Source: Pseudomonas sp. Bout1
GTDB lineage: Bacteria; Pseudomonadota; Gammaproteobacteria; Pseudomonadales; Pseudomonadaceae
NCBI RefSeq assembly: GCF_034314165.1
Contig: NZ_JAVIWK010000001.1
Coordinates: forward strand, 6,029,001 to 6,093,000
DNA length: 64,000 nt
Reading direction: 5' to 3'
The translations under genes and the position numbers were made by a program. Shown one piece after another: positions 37,005-44,476 of this stretch. The stretch's first letter is position 1, and each line of letters begins with the position of its first letter. The notes beneath the pieces are model-generated. The model was not told the DNA's origin. It saw only the letters and a list, made by a program, of their open reading frames with translations, and did not search any database.

Positions 37005-37694
37005 TCAACGGCGTGGATCGTCGTCCTTCCAGGGCGCCGAGAGGTAGCGTGTGCGGTTGAACGTCTCCAGCCACTCCGGGCAAAACACCACCAGGGCGCT
37101 GATCACCATGCCATTGATAAAGGCCTCGGGAAAAATGATCAGCCATAGGTAGCCGACAAAATCCTCGATCCATTCGGGCATCGCGAAGCGCCCGTCAAAC
37201 CACAACAAGCCCAGGCCCGCCAGCAGGCACAACAAGGCCGACAGCGCGGCGGCGAAAAAGCCCGAACAAAAGATATACACAAAGGGATTACGCGGCTTCG
37301 CCCGCTCCACCAGCAACGCACAGCCTTCGGTCACCAGCACCGGCAACAGGACCAGCAGCATGCCGTTGATGCCCACTGCCGCCAGGTCCTGGCGACCGAG
37401 CAACACCAGGCCGAGCTGTGCGGCAAAGCCGCCGACGATCGCCAGGGGCCAATCGAGCAGCAAGGTCACGGCGGTCATACCGATGAAGTGGTAAGACACG
37501 CCTGTATCGAAATCCCGGCGCACCAACCACAACATAAACAACGCGAACACCGTGCCGAACAGCAAATGCTGGCGCCGCCGGTCGGCAAACAGCTCGACCC
37601 ACGGCGAACGCAGGAGCGCCCACATCACCACCGGCGCATACAGCAGCCAGCCGATGCTGAGGGTTTCCGGCGCCAGCACCGCTGCGCTGATCAC
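37005..37694 (-). CDS. CbiM-like energy-coupling-factor permease, orphan
   Basis: About 229 residues, nearly all hydrophobic, with 6-7 membrane segments and motifs of the CbiM-type family (VSYHFIGMTAVTLLLDWPLA, AAVGINGMLLVLLPVLVTEG, FPEAFINGMVISALVVF). CbiM proteins import Co2+ or Ni2+ with CbiN/Q/O partners, but none of those genes is present nearby. The start is taken as GTG 37694 (VISAAVLAPETLSIGWLL); the upstream alternative at 37748 adds 18 residues. I looked for a cobalamin riboswitch upstream and did not find one. It borders the catabolic block. Confidence 0.75.
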   Translation of the reverse strand: MISAAVLAPETLSIGWLLYAPVVMWALLRSPWVELFADRRRQHLLFGTVFALFMLWLVRRDFDTGVSYHFIGMTAVTLLLDWPLAIVGGFAAQLGLVLLGRQDLAAVGINGMLLVLLPVLVTEGCALLVERAKPRNPFVYIFCSGFFAAALSALLCLLAGLGLLWFDGRFAMPEWIEDFVGYLWLIIFPEAFINGMVISALVVFCPEWLETFNRTRYLSAPWKDDDPRR

Positions 37695-37931
37695 GGCTGC
37701 ACCTGCTCCAGGGCCTGGAAAAGCACCACAAAAAACTTCACTGCACACACCTCTTTGCCCGAAAACGCTCGAGTGGCCAGTCTACACCGACCTTTTGACG
37801 CGGGACTTCCTGTAGTCATCATTGGCTGAAGAAGGAAGTCTGTCGACACAAGGAAAGCAGGAACGATCAATGCCAGTGGCCGGCGCGCTGCTGGCTGCTT
37901 CTGCGCCCTCACAAGCTCACCGCTGAAGTTC

Positions 37932-37991
37932 CTGCGCAGGTTCCGGCATCCAGCTGCGCAATTGGAGAGCCACCTGCGCAATCGGGGAAGT
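37932..37991 (+). promoter_or_regulatory. Repeated AraC/XylS-type operator and promoter upstream of the porin (element 1)
   Basis: CTGCGCA occurs at 37932-37938, 37954-37960 and 37974-37980. The last two, 20 bp apart, form a 38-bp element (37954-37991) that matches 28 of 38 positions with element 2 at 42164-42201. In both, the downstream half reads CTGCGCAATCGG followed after two variable bases by AAGT. A possible -10 box (TAGTTT at 38011) lies 37 bp after the start of the last half-site, the same distance as in element 2. The orientation implies rightward transcription toward the porin. Direct repeats two helical turns apart are typical of XylS-type activators, such as the one encoded at 41184-42149. 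Confidence 0.65.
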
Positions 37992-38358
37992 TGCCTGGCA
38001 GCGCAGTCGCTAGTTTAGGGCCGACCCAAGCAAGACCTTGCGATTGCAGCGCTGCCGCCCGACTAAGGGAAACCTTTATCCGGCATGGAGTTTTCCCCCC
38101 TTCGGATGCTGTTCATCTCGATACCGTCGCGGCATCTGCTGACTTACCTTGGGTACACAGCAAACGTATCGTCGCAGCGGACTGCTTGTCGAAGCCGCCC
38201 GAAGCTGCGCCATAACAAAAAGAGGGAGCGCCCACGCGACAGCTCCCATGCACTGCGCCTAAGTCCCGCGGCCATCCACCGCGCGACTTCCAGGTATTTG
38301 GTTTGATTCTGCTCCTATAAAAACAGTGCCCAGGCACATACAGACGTGGAGAGGTTGG
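37992..38358 (+). other. Long leader between element 1 and the porin gene
   Basis: About 370 bases without a convincing gene. If transcription starts near 38023 the porin mRNA has a leader of about 335 nt. A hairpin GGGAGC (38224-38229) with GCTCCC near 38242-38247 is present but lacks a U-run. Short open frames here, such as 38085-38306, have poor ribosome sites and no family resemblance. The leader might hold a regulatory RNA or a second promoter. Confidence 0.4.
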
Positions 38359-39609
38359 ATGGTTCAGGTAAAGCAAATTTGCCGTGGGCGAAGTATTGCC
38401 GGCGTTTTGGGAATGATCTGTGCACCCTTGGCAGCCCAGGCCGATGTGATCGATGACAGTCACTTCAAAGTGGATGCACGCAACTTCTACTTGCACCGTA
38501 ACTACACCAACACCCATGCACCGGTTCCCGAAGTGCACAGTTGGTCCCAGGGTTTCGATGCGCAGTTCACCTCCGGGTACACCGACACAGCTTTGGCCAT
38601 CGGCCTGGATGTCGATGCGCAATACGCCGTGCGTCTGGATTCGTCAGGCAACGACGGTTCGCTGCCCTACAGTGTGAGTGACCGACAGACGGCCCATGAC
38701 TACAGTCGCGCCGGTGCGACGTTCAAGATGCGTTACAGCAAGACTGAGCTGAAAGTCGGCGATCTTCGCCCGCAATTGCCGGTGGCTTTCGATGACACCA
38801 GTCGGCAGTTGGATACCATCTACCAGGGAGCTGTGGTCGAGTCCAGGGAGGTCGAAAAACTGACTCTGACCGCCGGCCGTTTCTGGTCGGCGGCGACCCG
38901 GGAGTCTTCCAACCACGAGAAGCTCTACAAGTACGGCGCCACCGATAATCTCGACAGCAGCGGCCTGGATTTTGGCGGCGCTACCTACGATATCTCCAAA
39001 AACCTGCAAGCCAGTTACTTCTATGGCGTGCTGCACGATATCTATCAGCAGCATTACGTCGGCCTGATGCACAACGCGGATCTGGGGGATGGCTACAGAC
39101 TCAAGACCGATTTGCGCTACTTCAATAACAATGAAGACGGCAAGGCGTTGAACGGTGAGATTGACAACCGCTCCTGGGGTGCTTTGTTCACCCTGCTCAA
39201 GGGGGCCCACCAGTTTGGCGCCAGTTACCAGCGCATGCTCGGTGACAGTGTGTTCCCGACCCTGAACGGTTATATCCCGCAACCCTACCTGGTGAACTGG
39301 TCTTCCCTGGCGTTCGTCCGCCCGGGTGAAAAATCCTGGTCGGCGCGCTACGGCTATGACTTCGCCGGGATGGGCATACCGGGGCTCAAGTTCTACAGCC
39401 GCTACACCAAGGGCACCAACTGGAACCGTGGTGGCAACCTGAGCGACAACCAAGAAAGCGAACGTTTTTTGGGCATCAGCTACGTGGTACAGAGCGGGAC
39501 GCTAAAAGGCCTCGGGCTGGACCTGCGCAACATCGACGTGAAGCAGAAGTACGGCTACGACTACGACGAGTTCCGTTTCGCCACGACCTATACCTGGAAG
39601 TTCTGGTAG
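38359..39609 (+). CDS. OprD-family outer-membrane porin
   Basis: 416-residue substrate-specific porin. Signal peptide MVQVKQICRGRSIAGVLGMI continues to an AQA cleavage site near residue 29. The body is the OprD type (FKVDARNFYLHRNY, then QGFDAQFTSGYTDTALAIGLDV near residue 70, LGISYVVQSG and FRFATTYTWKFW at the C-terminus). GGAGAGG lies 4-5 nt upstream of ATG 38359. OprD channels take up amino acids, dipeptides or small carboxylates. It heads the catabolic block of transporter, AraC activator and two dehydrogenases. Confidence 0.9.
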   Translation: MVQVKQICRGRSIAGVLGMICAPLAAQADVIDDSHFKVDARNFYLHRNYTNTHAPVPEVHSWSQGFDAQFTSGYTDTALAIGLDVDAQYAVRLDSSGNDGSLPYSVSDRQTAHDYSRAGATFKMRYSKTELKVGDLRPQLPVAFDDTSRQLDTIYQGAVVESREVEKLTLTAGRFWSAATRESSNHEKLYKYGATDNLDSSGLDFGGATYDISKNLQASYFYGVLHDIYQQHYVGLMHNADLGDGYRLKTDLRYFNNNEDGKALNGEIDNRSWGALFTLLKGAHQFGASYQRMLGDSVFPTLNGYIPQPYLVNWSSLAFVRPGEKSWSARYGYDFAGMGIPGLKFYSRYTKGTNWNRGGNLSDNQESERFLGISYVVQSGTLKGLGLDLRNIDVKQKYGYDYDEFRFATTYTWKFW

Positions 39610-39641
39610 GCAACTAACCCATGACAATAAGAGGCTTGACC

Positions 39642-39716
39642 ATGCTCGAACCCATTGTCCTCTGCCTCTGCCTCACAACTCTCCATTCATTGTTCTACGG
39701 CGCACTACGTCCATGA
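39642..39716 (+). CDS. Possible 24-residue hydrophobic peptide between porin and transporter
   Basis: The frame reads MLEPIVLCLCLTTLHSLFYG then ALRP and stop. AAGAGG at 39629-39634 sits 7 nt before the ATG, a good ribosome site. The stop overlaps an ATG at 39713 (ATGA) that is in frame with the MFS gene, so it could couple translation to the transporter. The peptide is mostly hydrophobic with two cysteines and could be a one-pass small membrane protein or merely a translated leader. No homologue is known to me. Confidence 0.3.
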   Translation: MLEPIVLCLCLTTLHSLFYGALRP

Positions 39717-39742
39717 GCAGACTCCTAGAGGAGCAACTACCA

Positions 39743-41098
39743 GTGAATATCCAGGTCGACAACGCAGCCCTGCAAAAGAAGAAAACCTACGTCTACGAGT
39801 GGTACGTGGTGGCCCTGTGCATGGTTGCCTACATCTTTTCATTCGTGGACCGCCAGATCCTGGCGTTAATGATCGAGCCGATCAAAGCCGACCTGCAGAT
39901 CAGCGATACCCAGTTCAGCCTGTTGCACGGTATGGCCTTTTCGTTGTTCTACGCGTTCATGGGCATGCCCATCGCGTACCTGGCCGACCGCTTTTCGCGA
40001 CCGAAGATCATCGCCGTCGGGGTGGTGGCCTGGAGCCTGATGACCGCCGCCTGCGGCCTGAGCAAAAGCTTTCTGCACATGTTCCTCGCCCGCATCGGTG
40101 TGGGCGTCGGTGAGGCGGCGCTGTCGCCTTCGGCCTACTCGATGTTCAGCGACATGTTCCCCAAAGAAAAACTTGGCCGCGCCGTGGGCATCTACTCGAT
40201 CGGTTCGTTCGTCGGTGGCGGCCTGGCGTTCCTGGTGGGCGGCTATGTAATCGACATGCTCAAGGACATGAACACCATCGAGGTCGCCATTGTGGGCGCG
40301 GTGAAAGCCTGGCAACTGGCGTTTTTCATTGTCGGCCTGCCCGGCATCCTGGTGGGCCTGTTGATCTGGCTCACCGTGCGCGATCCGGCGCGTAAAGGTC
40401 TGCAAGTCAATGCCCAGGGCCAGGCCAGGAAGGTTGCGCTGGGCGATGGCTTGCGCTTCCTCGGCCGCCACCGGGCGACCTTCACCTGCCATTACCTGGG
40501 CTTTTCGTTCTATGCCATGGCCCTGTTCTGCCTGATGAGCTGGAGCCCGGCGCTCTATATCCGCAAGTTCGGCCTGTCGCCGGTGGAGGCGGGCTACATG
40601 CTCGGCACCGTGCTGTTGGTGGCCAACACCGCCGGCGTTTTGTTTGGTGGTTGGCTCACTGACTACTTGGCACAAAAAGGCCATCAGGACGCGGCCATGC
40701 GTACCGGGGTGATCGGTGCCCTGGGCATGGCGGTGCCGGCCGTACTGTTTTCGCAGGTGGACCAACTGTGGCTGTCGGTAACCCTGTTGGTGCCGGCGAT
40801 GTTCTTCGCTTCGTTCCCGATGCCGGCCTCCACGGCGGCGATGCAGATCCTCGCGCCGAACCAGGTACGGGCGCAGGTCTCGGCGGTATTCCTGCTGATA
40901 AGCAACCTGCTGGGGTTGGGCCTGGGGACTACGCTGGTTGCGCTGTTGACCGACCGTTATTTCGGATCGCCCGCGGCGGTGGGCTCATCGATGTCGTTGG
41001 TGATCGCCAGCGCTTCCTTGTTGACGGTGCTTCTGCTGTGGCGCGGTTGCGGTCGCTTCCGTGAAAGCTATGCCCGGGAATATCCGACCCCGGCCTGA
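39743..41098 (+). CDS. MFS transporter, spinster-like
   Basis: 451-residue inner-membrane carrier with about 12 membrane segments. It begins MNIQVDNAALQKKKTYVYEW, then WYVVALCMVAYIFSFVDRQI. The MFS motif between TM2 and TM3 is MPIAYLADRFSRPKIIAVG, and GVGVGEAALSPSAYSMFSDM follows. GTG 39743 has GAGGAG 9 nt upstream and is preferred to ATG 39713. Its place between porin and regulator suggests that it imports the substrate of the two dehydrogenases. Substrate class cannot be inferred from the motifs. Confidence 0.88.
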   Translation: MNIQVDNAALQKKKTYVYEWYVVALCMVAYIFSFVDRQILALMIEPIKADLQISDTQFSLLHGMAFSLFYAFMGMPIAYLADRFSRPKIIAVGVVAWSLMTAACGLSKSFLHMFLARIGVGVGEAALSPSAYSMFSDMFPKEKLGRAVGIYSIGSFVGGGLAFLVGGYVIDMLKDMNTIEVAIVGAVKAWQLAFFIVGLPGILVGLLIWLTVRDPARKGLQVNAQGQARKVALGDGLRFLGRHRATFTCHYLGFSFYAMALFCLMSWSPALYIRKFGLSPVEAGYMLGTVLLVANTAGVLFGGWLTDYLAQKGHQDAAMRTGVIGALGMAVPAVLFSQVDQLWLSVTLLVPAMFFASFPMPASTAAMQILAPNQVRAQVSAVFLLISNLLGLGLGTTLVALLTDRYFGSPAAVGSSMSLVIASASLLTVLLLWRGCGRFRESYAREYPTPA

Positions 41099-41183
41099 TT
41101 TTTGCTGATCCATGATCGACGACTCGGCCTCGCTCCTGTTCAAGGGGCGGGGCCGACATGCTCCAGATCAGGAGACCCCTTTG

Positions 41184-42149
41184 ATGTTGAATGACGTACA
41201 CCTGCTGGAACGGCACAGCCTGCTGAGTTCGGCCGACTACTGTGAGATCAAGGACAAAGTCAGCCATTACCTGTGCCCCCACAGCTTCAACGTGCTGCGG
41301 GACGAGCCGATGCATACCCGGCTCAACGGGATATTTTTCGGCGATTCGGCACTGCTCGACCTGCGCTATGGCGCGCCGGTAGAGGTGACCATCGGCGATA
41401 TCGCCGACCAGTACCTGTTCCGCATTACCTTGCAGGGCCATTGCGAGGTGGCCCACGGGAAGCGCAGCGCGGCGATGCAGTCGGGCTCCCTGAGCGTTTC
41501 CTCGCCCTTCGCGCAAAGCCGCATCGTCACCGACGGGCAATGCCGTAACCTGATCCTGCGGGTCGACCGTGACGCCCTGGAGATGCAGTTGCAGCGCCTG
41601 CTAGGCCGCAGCTTGCGCCATTCGGTGATCTTCGAGATCAGCGTCGATCATCTAGGCGTCGGCGTCGTCAGCCTTTATCACACCCTGGACTACATCTGCC
41701 GGTTGTACGGCAGCGGTGTGGACGGTTCGCGCATTGGCGGGGCCCTGTCCGAATACCTGATGCAACTGTTGCTGACTCAGCTACCGCACAATTACTCCGC
41801 CGACCTTCTGATCGACACTCGCGCGCCGCTGCCGCACCACGTCAAGAAGGCACGGGATTACATCGAGGCGCACCTGGACGAGTCGATCAGCCTGGCGACC
41901 CTGAGTGAGCTGTGTGGCGTCTCGGTCCGCACCCTGCAAAATGGTTTCAATCAGTTCCTGCAACAGGCGCCGGTGGAGTACATTCGCGACCGGCGCCTGG
42001 CGGCGATCCACGAGTCGCTCAAACAAGGCAAGGCTGGAGAAACCGTCACCGACATTCTGTTGCGCCACGGCATCAACAGCTTCGGGCATTTTTCCAGCGC
42101 CTATCGGCAACGCTATGGCTGCCTGCCGTCGGACACTCTGCGCCGATAG
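41184..42149 (+). CDS. AraC/XylS-family transcriptional activator
   Basis: 321-residue regulator starting MLNDVHLLERHSLLSSADYC after AGGAG at 41170-41174. The N-terminal half (about 20-190) resembles the AraC_binding_2 effector domain seen in XylS- and FeaR-like activators. The C-terminal double helix-turn-helix starts about residue 215 (ARDYIEAHLDESISLATLSE, then CGVSVRTLQNGFNQFLQQAP, and the second HTH TVTDILLRHGINSFGHFSSA). It lies inside the cluster it presumably controls. The paired 20-bp repeats at 37954-37991 and 42164-42201 are its likely operators; element 2 begins 15 nt after its stop. Confidence 0.9.
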   Translation: MLNDVHLLERHSLLSSADYCEIKDKVSHYLCPHSFNVLRDEPMHTRLNGIFFGDSALLDLRYGAPVEVTIGDIADQYLFRITLQGHCEVAHGKRSAAMQSGSLSVSSPFAQSRIVTDGQCRNLILRVDRDALEMQLQRLLGRSLRHSVIFEISVDHLGVGVVSLYHTLDYICRLYGSGVDGSRIGGALSEYLMQLLLTQLPHNYSADLLIDTRAPLPHHVKKARDYIEAHLDESISLATLSELCGVSVRTLQNGFNQFLQQAPVEYIRDRRLAAIHESLKQGKAGETVTDILLRHGINSFGHFSSAYRQRYGCLPSDTLRR

Positions 42150-42163
42150 AAGCATTGAAGCTT

Positions 42164-42201
42164 CTGCGTAATTCGTAGGTCGGCTGCGCAATCGGATAAG
42201 T
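42164..42201 (+). promoter_or_regulatory. Repeated AraC/XylS-type operator upstream of the dehydrogenase genes (element 2)
   Basis: CTGCGTA at 42164-42170 and CTGCGCA at 42184-42190, 20 bp apart, each followed by AAT. The 38-bp stretch matches element 1 at 28 of 38 positions. A possible -10 (TAGCAT at 42221) begins 37 bp after the second half-site, as in element 1, and gives a leader of roughly 20 nt before the AAGAGGAG ribosome site and ATG 42254. The downstream repeat would overlap a poor -35 region, as expected for activator-dependent promoters. Confidence 0.65.
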
Positions 42202-42253
42202 GCGTGAGGCTGGCGCCCGATAGCATCGAGTCTCTTACAAGAGGAGCGACTCC

Positions 42254-43360
42254 ATGAATATTACGGTGCTGGGCGGTGGGCACGGTTGTTATGCCGCGGC
42301 TGTCGAAATGGCTGAAAATGGGCATCCGACTCGCCTGTGGCGTCGCGACGGCGCAGCACTCAATGAGTTGCTGGCGATCGGAAGCCTGACCATCAAGGAC
42401 TATCATGGCACTCGCCAGTTGTCCGTCGGCAAAGCGGGTGACAAGCTGTCGCTGACCGACCACCTCGGCGAAGCCCTGAACGACGCACAACTGGTGATCA
42501 TCCCTTTGCCGTCCACCTCCCATGAAGACTTGGCCAAACACGTGGCGCCGTATCTGCAAGACGGTCAGGTGGTGTTTCTGCCGCCGGGCACGTTCGGCAG
42601 CTATGTGTTCGCCAGGGCCATGGCCGATGCAGGCAACCACAGCGACGTGGCTTTCGCGGAAACCGGCACGCTGCCGTATCTGGTGCGCAAGCACGGCGCC
42701 AGCGACCTGATAATCAGCGGCTACGCTACCCGCCTGCCGACGGGCGTGTTCCCCAGCAATCTGTCCGAGCGCGCCTTTGCGGTATTACGCGAGGCCTACC
42801 CAAGCGTCGAGCCGATCGAAGACGCCCTGAGTGGCGCACTGATGAACGCCGGCCCCATCATCCATCCGCCGCTGATCATGATGAACGCCGGGCCCCTGGA
42901 GCACTTCGAGGCCTGGGACATCCACAACGAAGGCACCCAGCCGTCGATCCGCCGCGTGACCAGCCAACTGGATGCCGAACGCATTGCCCTGCGCGAAGCA
43001 CTGACCTATGGCGCGCCGCATTTCCCGTTGGCCGACCATTACAACACCACTGAAGGCGACGAGTGGATGTATGGTCGCGGTGCCCACGGCAAGCTGACCG
43101 ACAGCGGCGACTGGCGCGAAGACATCGACCTGCAAAAGCATCGCTACATGCTTGAAGACACTCGCCTGGGCCTGTCCTTCCTGGTGTCCGTCGGCCGTTG
43201 GGCCGGAGTGCCGACCCCGGTGGCACAGGGCTTGTTGAGCATCGCTTCGGTGGTCGCAGCACGTGACCTATACGCCGAAGGCCGAACACTGGAAAACCTG
43301 GGGCTGGCGGACCTGAGCCGGGCACAGATGACCGAACTCCTGACCAGAGGCTACAACTGA
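42254..43360 (+). CDS. Opine (octopine/nopaline) dehydrogenase-family NAD(P)-dependent enzyme
   Basis: 368 residues. The N-terminal Rossmann fold starts MNITVLGGGHGCYAAAVEMA with GxGxxx at residues 7-12. The C-terminal all-helical octopine-DH domain carries the family's N-x(5)-HP motif at N198 and H204 (ALMNAGPIIHPP), with a second NAG at about 210-214 and E217 nearby; the His is the expected catalytic base. AAGAGGAG is 9 nt upstream. Family enzymes interconvert an opine with an amino acid plus a 2-oxo acid. The stop overlaps the next start by one base (TGATG). In this catabolic setting oxidation is more likely than synthesis. Substrate unknown. Confidence 0.85.
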   Translation: MNITVLGGGHGCYAAAVEMAENGHPTRLWRRDGAALNELLAIGSLTIKDYHGTRQLSVGKAGDKLSLTDHLGEALNDAQLVIIPLPSTSHEDLAKHVAPYLQDGQVVFLPPGTFGSYVFARAMADAGNHSDVAFAETGTLPYLVRKHGASDLIISGYATRLPTGVFPSNLSERAFAVLREAYPSVEPIEDALSGALMNAGPIIHPPLIMMNAGPLEHFEAWDIHNEGTQPSIRRVTSQLDAERIALREALTYGAPHFPLADHYNTTEGDEWMYGRGAHGKLTDSGDWREDIDLQKHRYMLEDTRLGLSFLVSVGRWAGVPTPVAQGLLSIASVVAARDLYAEGRTLENLGLADLSRAQMTELLTRGYN

Positions 43361-44358
43361 TGAACGCCGCGCTGCCCCACGTCAGCGTGGTGGGCGCCGG
43401 GCGTATGGGCGAGGGCATTGCCCTGGCGTTCATCTATGCGGGCCTGCCGGTCAGCCTTATCGACATCAAGGATCGCACCGAAGATGAGCGGCACGGCTAC
43501 TTCGAGCGCGTGCGCAACAACCTTCGCGGTGAACTGCAGACCCTGGTGCGCCTCGGGTTGCTCCAGGCGGATCAGGCCGACGTGGCGTTATCCCGGCTGG
43601 TGGTGCAATCCAGGTCCGCGGCGGGCGCGACGCTGGGTATGTGTGACTTGGTGTTTGAGGCGGTGCCGGAAGTCATCGACGTCAAGCAGCAGACGTTTGC
43701 CTGGGTCAGTGAGCATGTGGGCCCTGAAGCTATTATTGCTTCGACCACCTCGACCTTCCTGGTCACTGAACTGGCAGATATGGTCCGTGAGCCACAGCGC
43801 TTCGTTAACGCGCACTGGCTCAATCCCGCGCACCTGATGCCGCTGGTGGAAGTCAGCCGCAGCGACGCAACCTGCCCACGGGTGGTCGAGCGCCTGCTGC
43901 AACTGCTCAAGCGTATCGGCAAGGTGCCCGTGGTATGCAATCCGGTGGCTGGCTATATCGTCCCACGCATCCAGGCACTGGCGATGAATGAAGCGGCGCG
44001 GATGGTCGAGGAAGGCGTGGCAAGCGCCGAAGACATTGACACTGCGGTGCGCGTTGGCTTTGGTCTGCGCTTTTCGGTGCTGGGGCTGCTGGAGTTCATC
44101 GATTGGGGGGGAGGCGACATTCTCTATTACGCATCGCGTTACCTCAGCGACGCGCTGTCACCGCGGTTCGAGTCGCCACAGGTGATTGCCGACAACATGC
44201 AAAACGCGCGTAATGGCCTGCGAGACGGCCAGGGTTTCTACGATTACCGCGACCTGAACGTGGACGCTTACAAGCAGCAACGCCTTGCAGCCTTTGTCCG
44301 CAAGCTGGAATTGTCGGGGCTGACGCCCGAGTTCGATGGTGCATTGCAGCAGGACTGA
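43360..44358 (+). CDS. 3-hydroxyacyl-CoA dehydrogenase-family NAD-dependent enzyme
   Basis: 332 residues in two domains: NAD-binding Rossmann fold (VVGAGRMGEGIALAFIYAGL near residue 10) and a single C-terminal 3HCDH domain (about 195-320). Catalytic residues fit the family: S128/S131 in STTST, H152 and E164 in AHWLNPAHLMPLVEV. At the usual GFxxNR motif this protein has AGYIVPR, with P202 in place of Asn. The length matches L-carnitine, L-gulonate or 3-hydroxybutyryl-CoA dehydrogenases, but the altered motif argues against a plain CoA substrate. It is translationally coupled to the opine-DH-like gene. Confidence 0.83.
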   Translation: MNAALPHVSVVGAGRMGEGIALAFIYAGLPVSLIDIKDRTEDERHGYFERVRNNLRGELQTLVRLGLLQADQADVALSRLVVQSRSAAGATLGMCDLVFEAVPEVIDVKQQTFAWVSEHVGPEAIIASTTSTFLVTELADMVREPQRFVNAHWLNPAHLMPLVEVSRSDATCPRVVERLLQLLKRIGKVPVVCNPVAGYIVPRIQALAMNEAARMVEEGVASAEDIDTAVRVGFGLRFSVLGLLEFIDWGGGDILYYASRYLSDALSPRFESPQVIADNMQNARNGLRDGQGFYDYRDLNVDAYKQQRLAAFVRKLELSGLTPEFDGALQQD

Positions 44359-44476
44359 TATTTAGGCGCTGCCAGAGGCCGCGATCGTTTGATCTTGCTT
44401 TAAAGATCGGAAGATCAGCGGCAAGAAACCCTCGACAGACTTTATTAAGATCACATTTGGGCGCTAAGCTGGTGAC

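Noticed and set aside
36940..37173. N-terminal extension of the small gene at 36724-36939
   Set aside because: The open frame to 37173 overlaps the CbiM-like gene and has no family resemblance; AGGAG precedes the inner ATG at 36939.
37695..37990. Possible cobalamin riboswitch upstream of the CbiM-like gene
   Set aside because: GCCACTG-like stretches occur near 37770 and 37875, but the other conserved B12-box parts and their spacing are not present on the leftward strand.
38085..38306. 73-codon frame in the porin leader
   Set aside because: Poor ribosome-site spacing, arginine- and serine-rich random-looking product, no membrane or domain pattern.
44359..44476. Terminator after the dehydrogenase operon
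   Set aside because: GATCTT/AAGATC repeats near 44392-44410 can pair, but no U-run follows, so an intrinsic terminator cannot be claimed.
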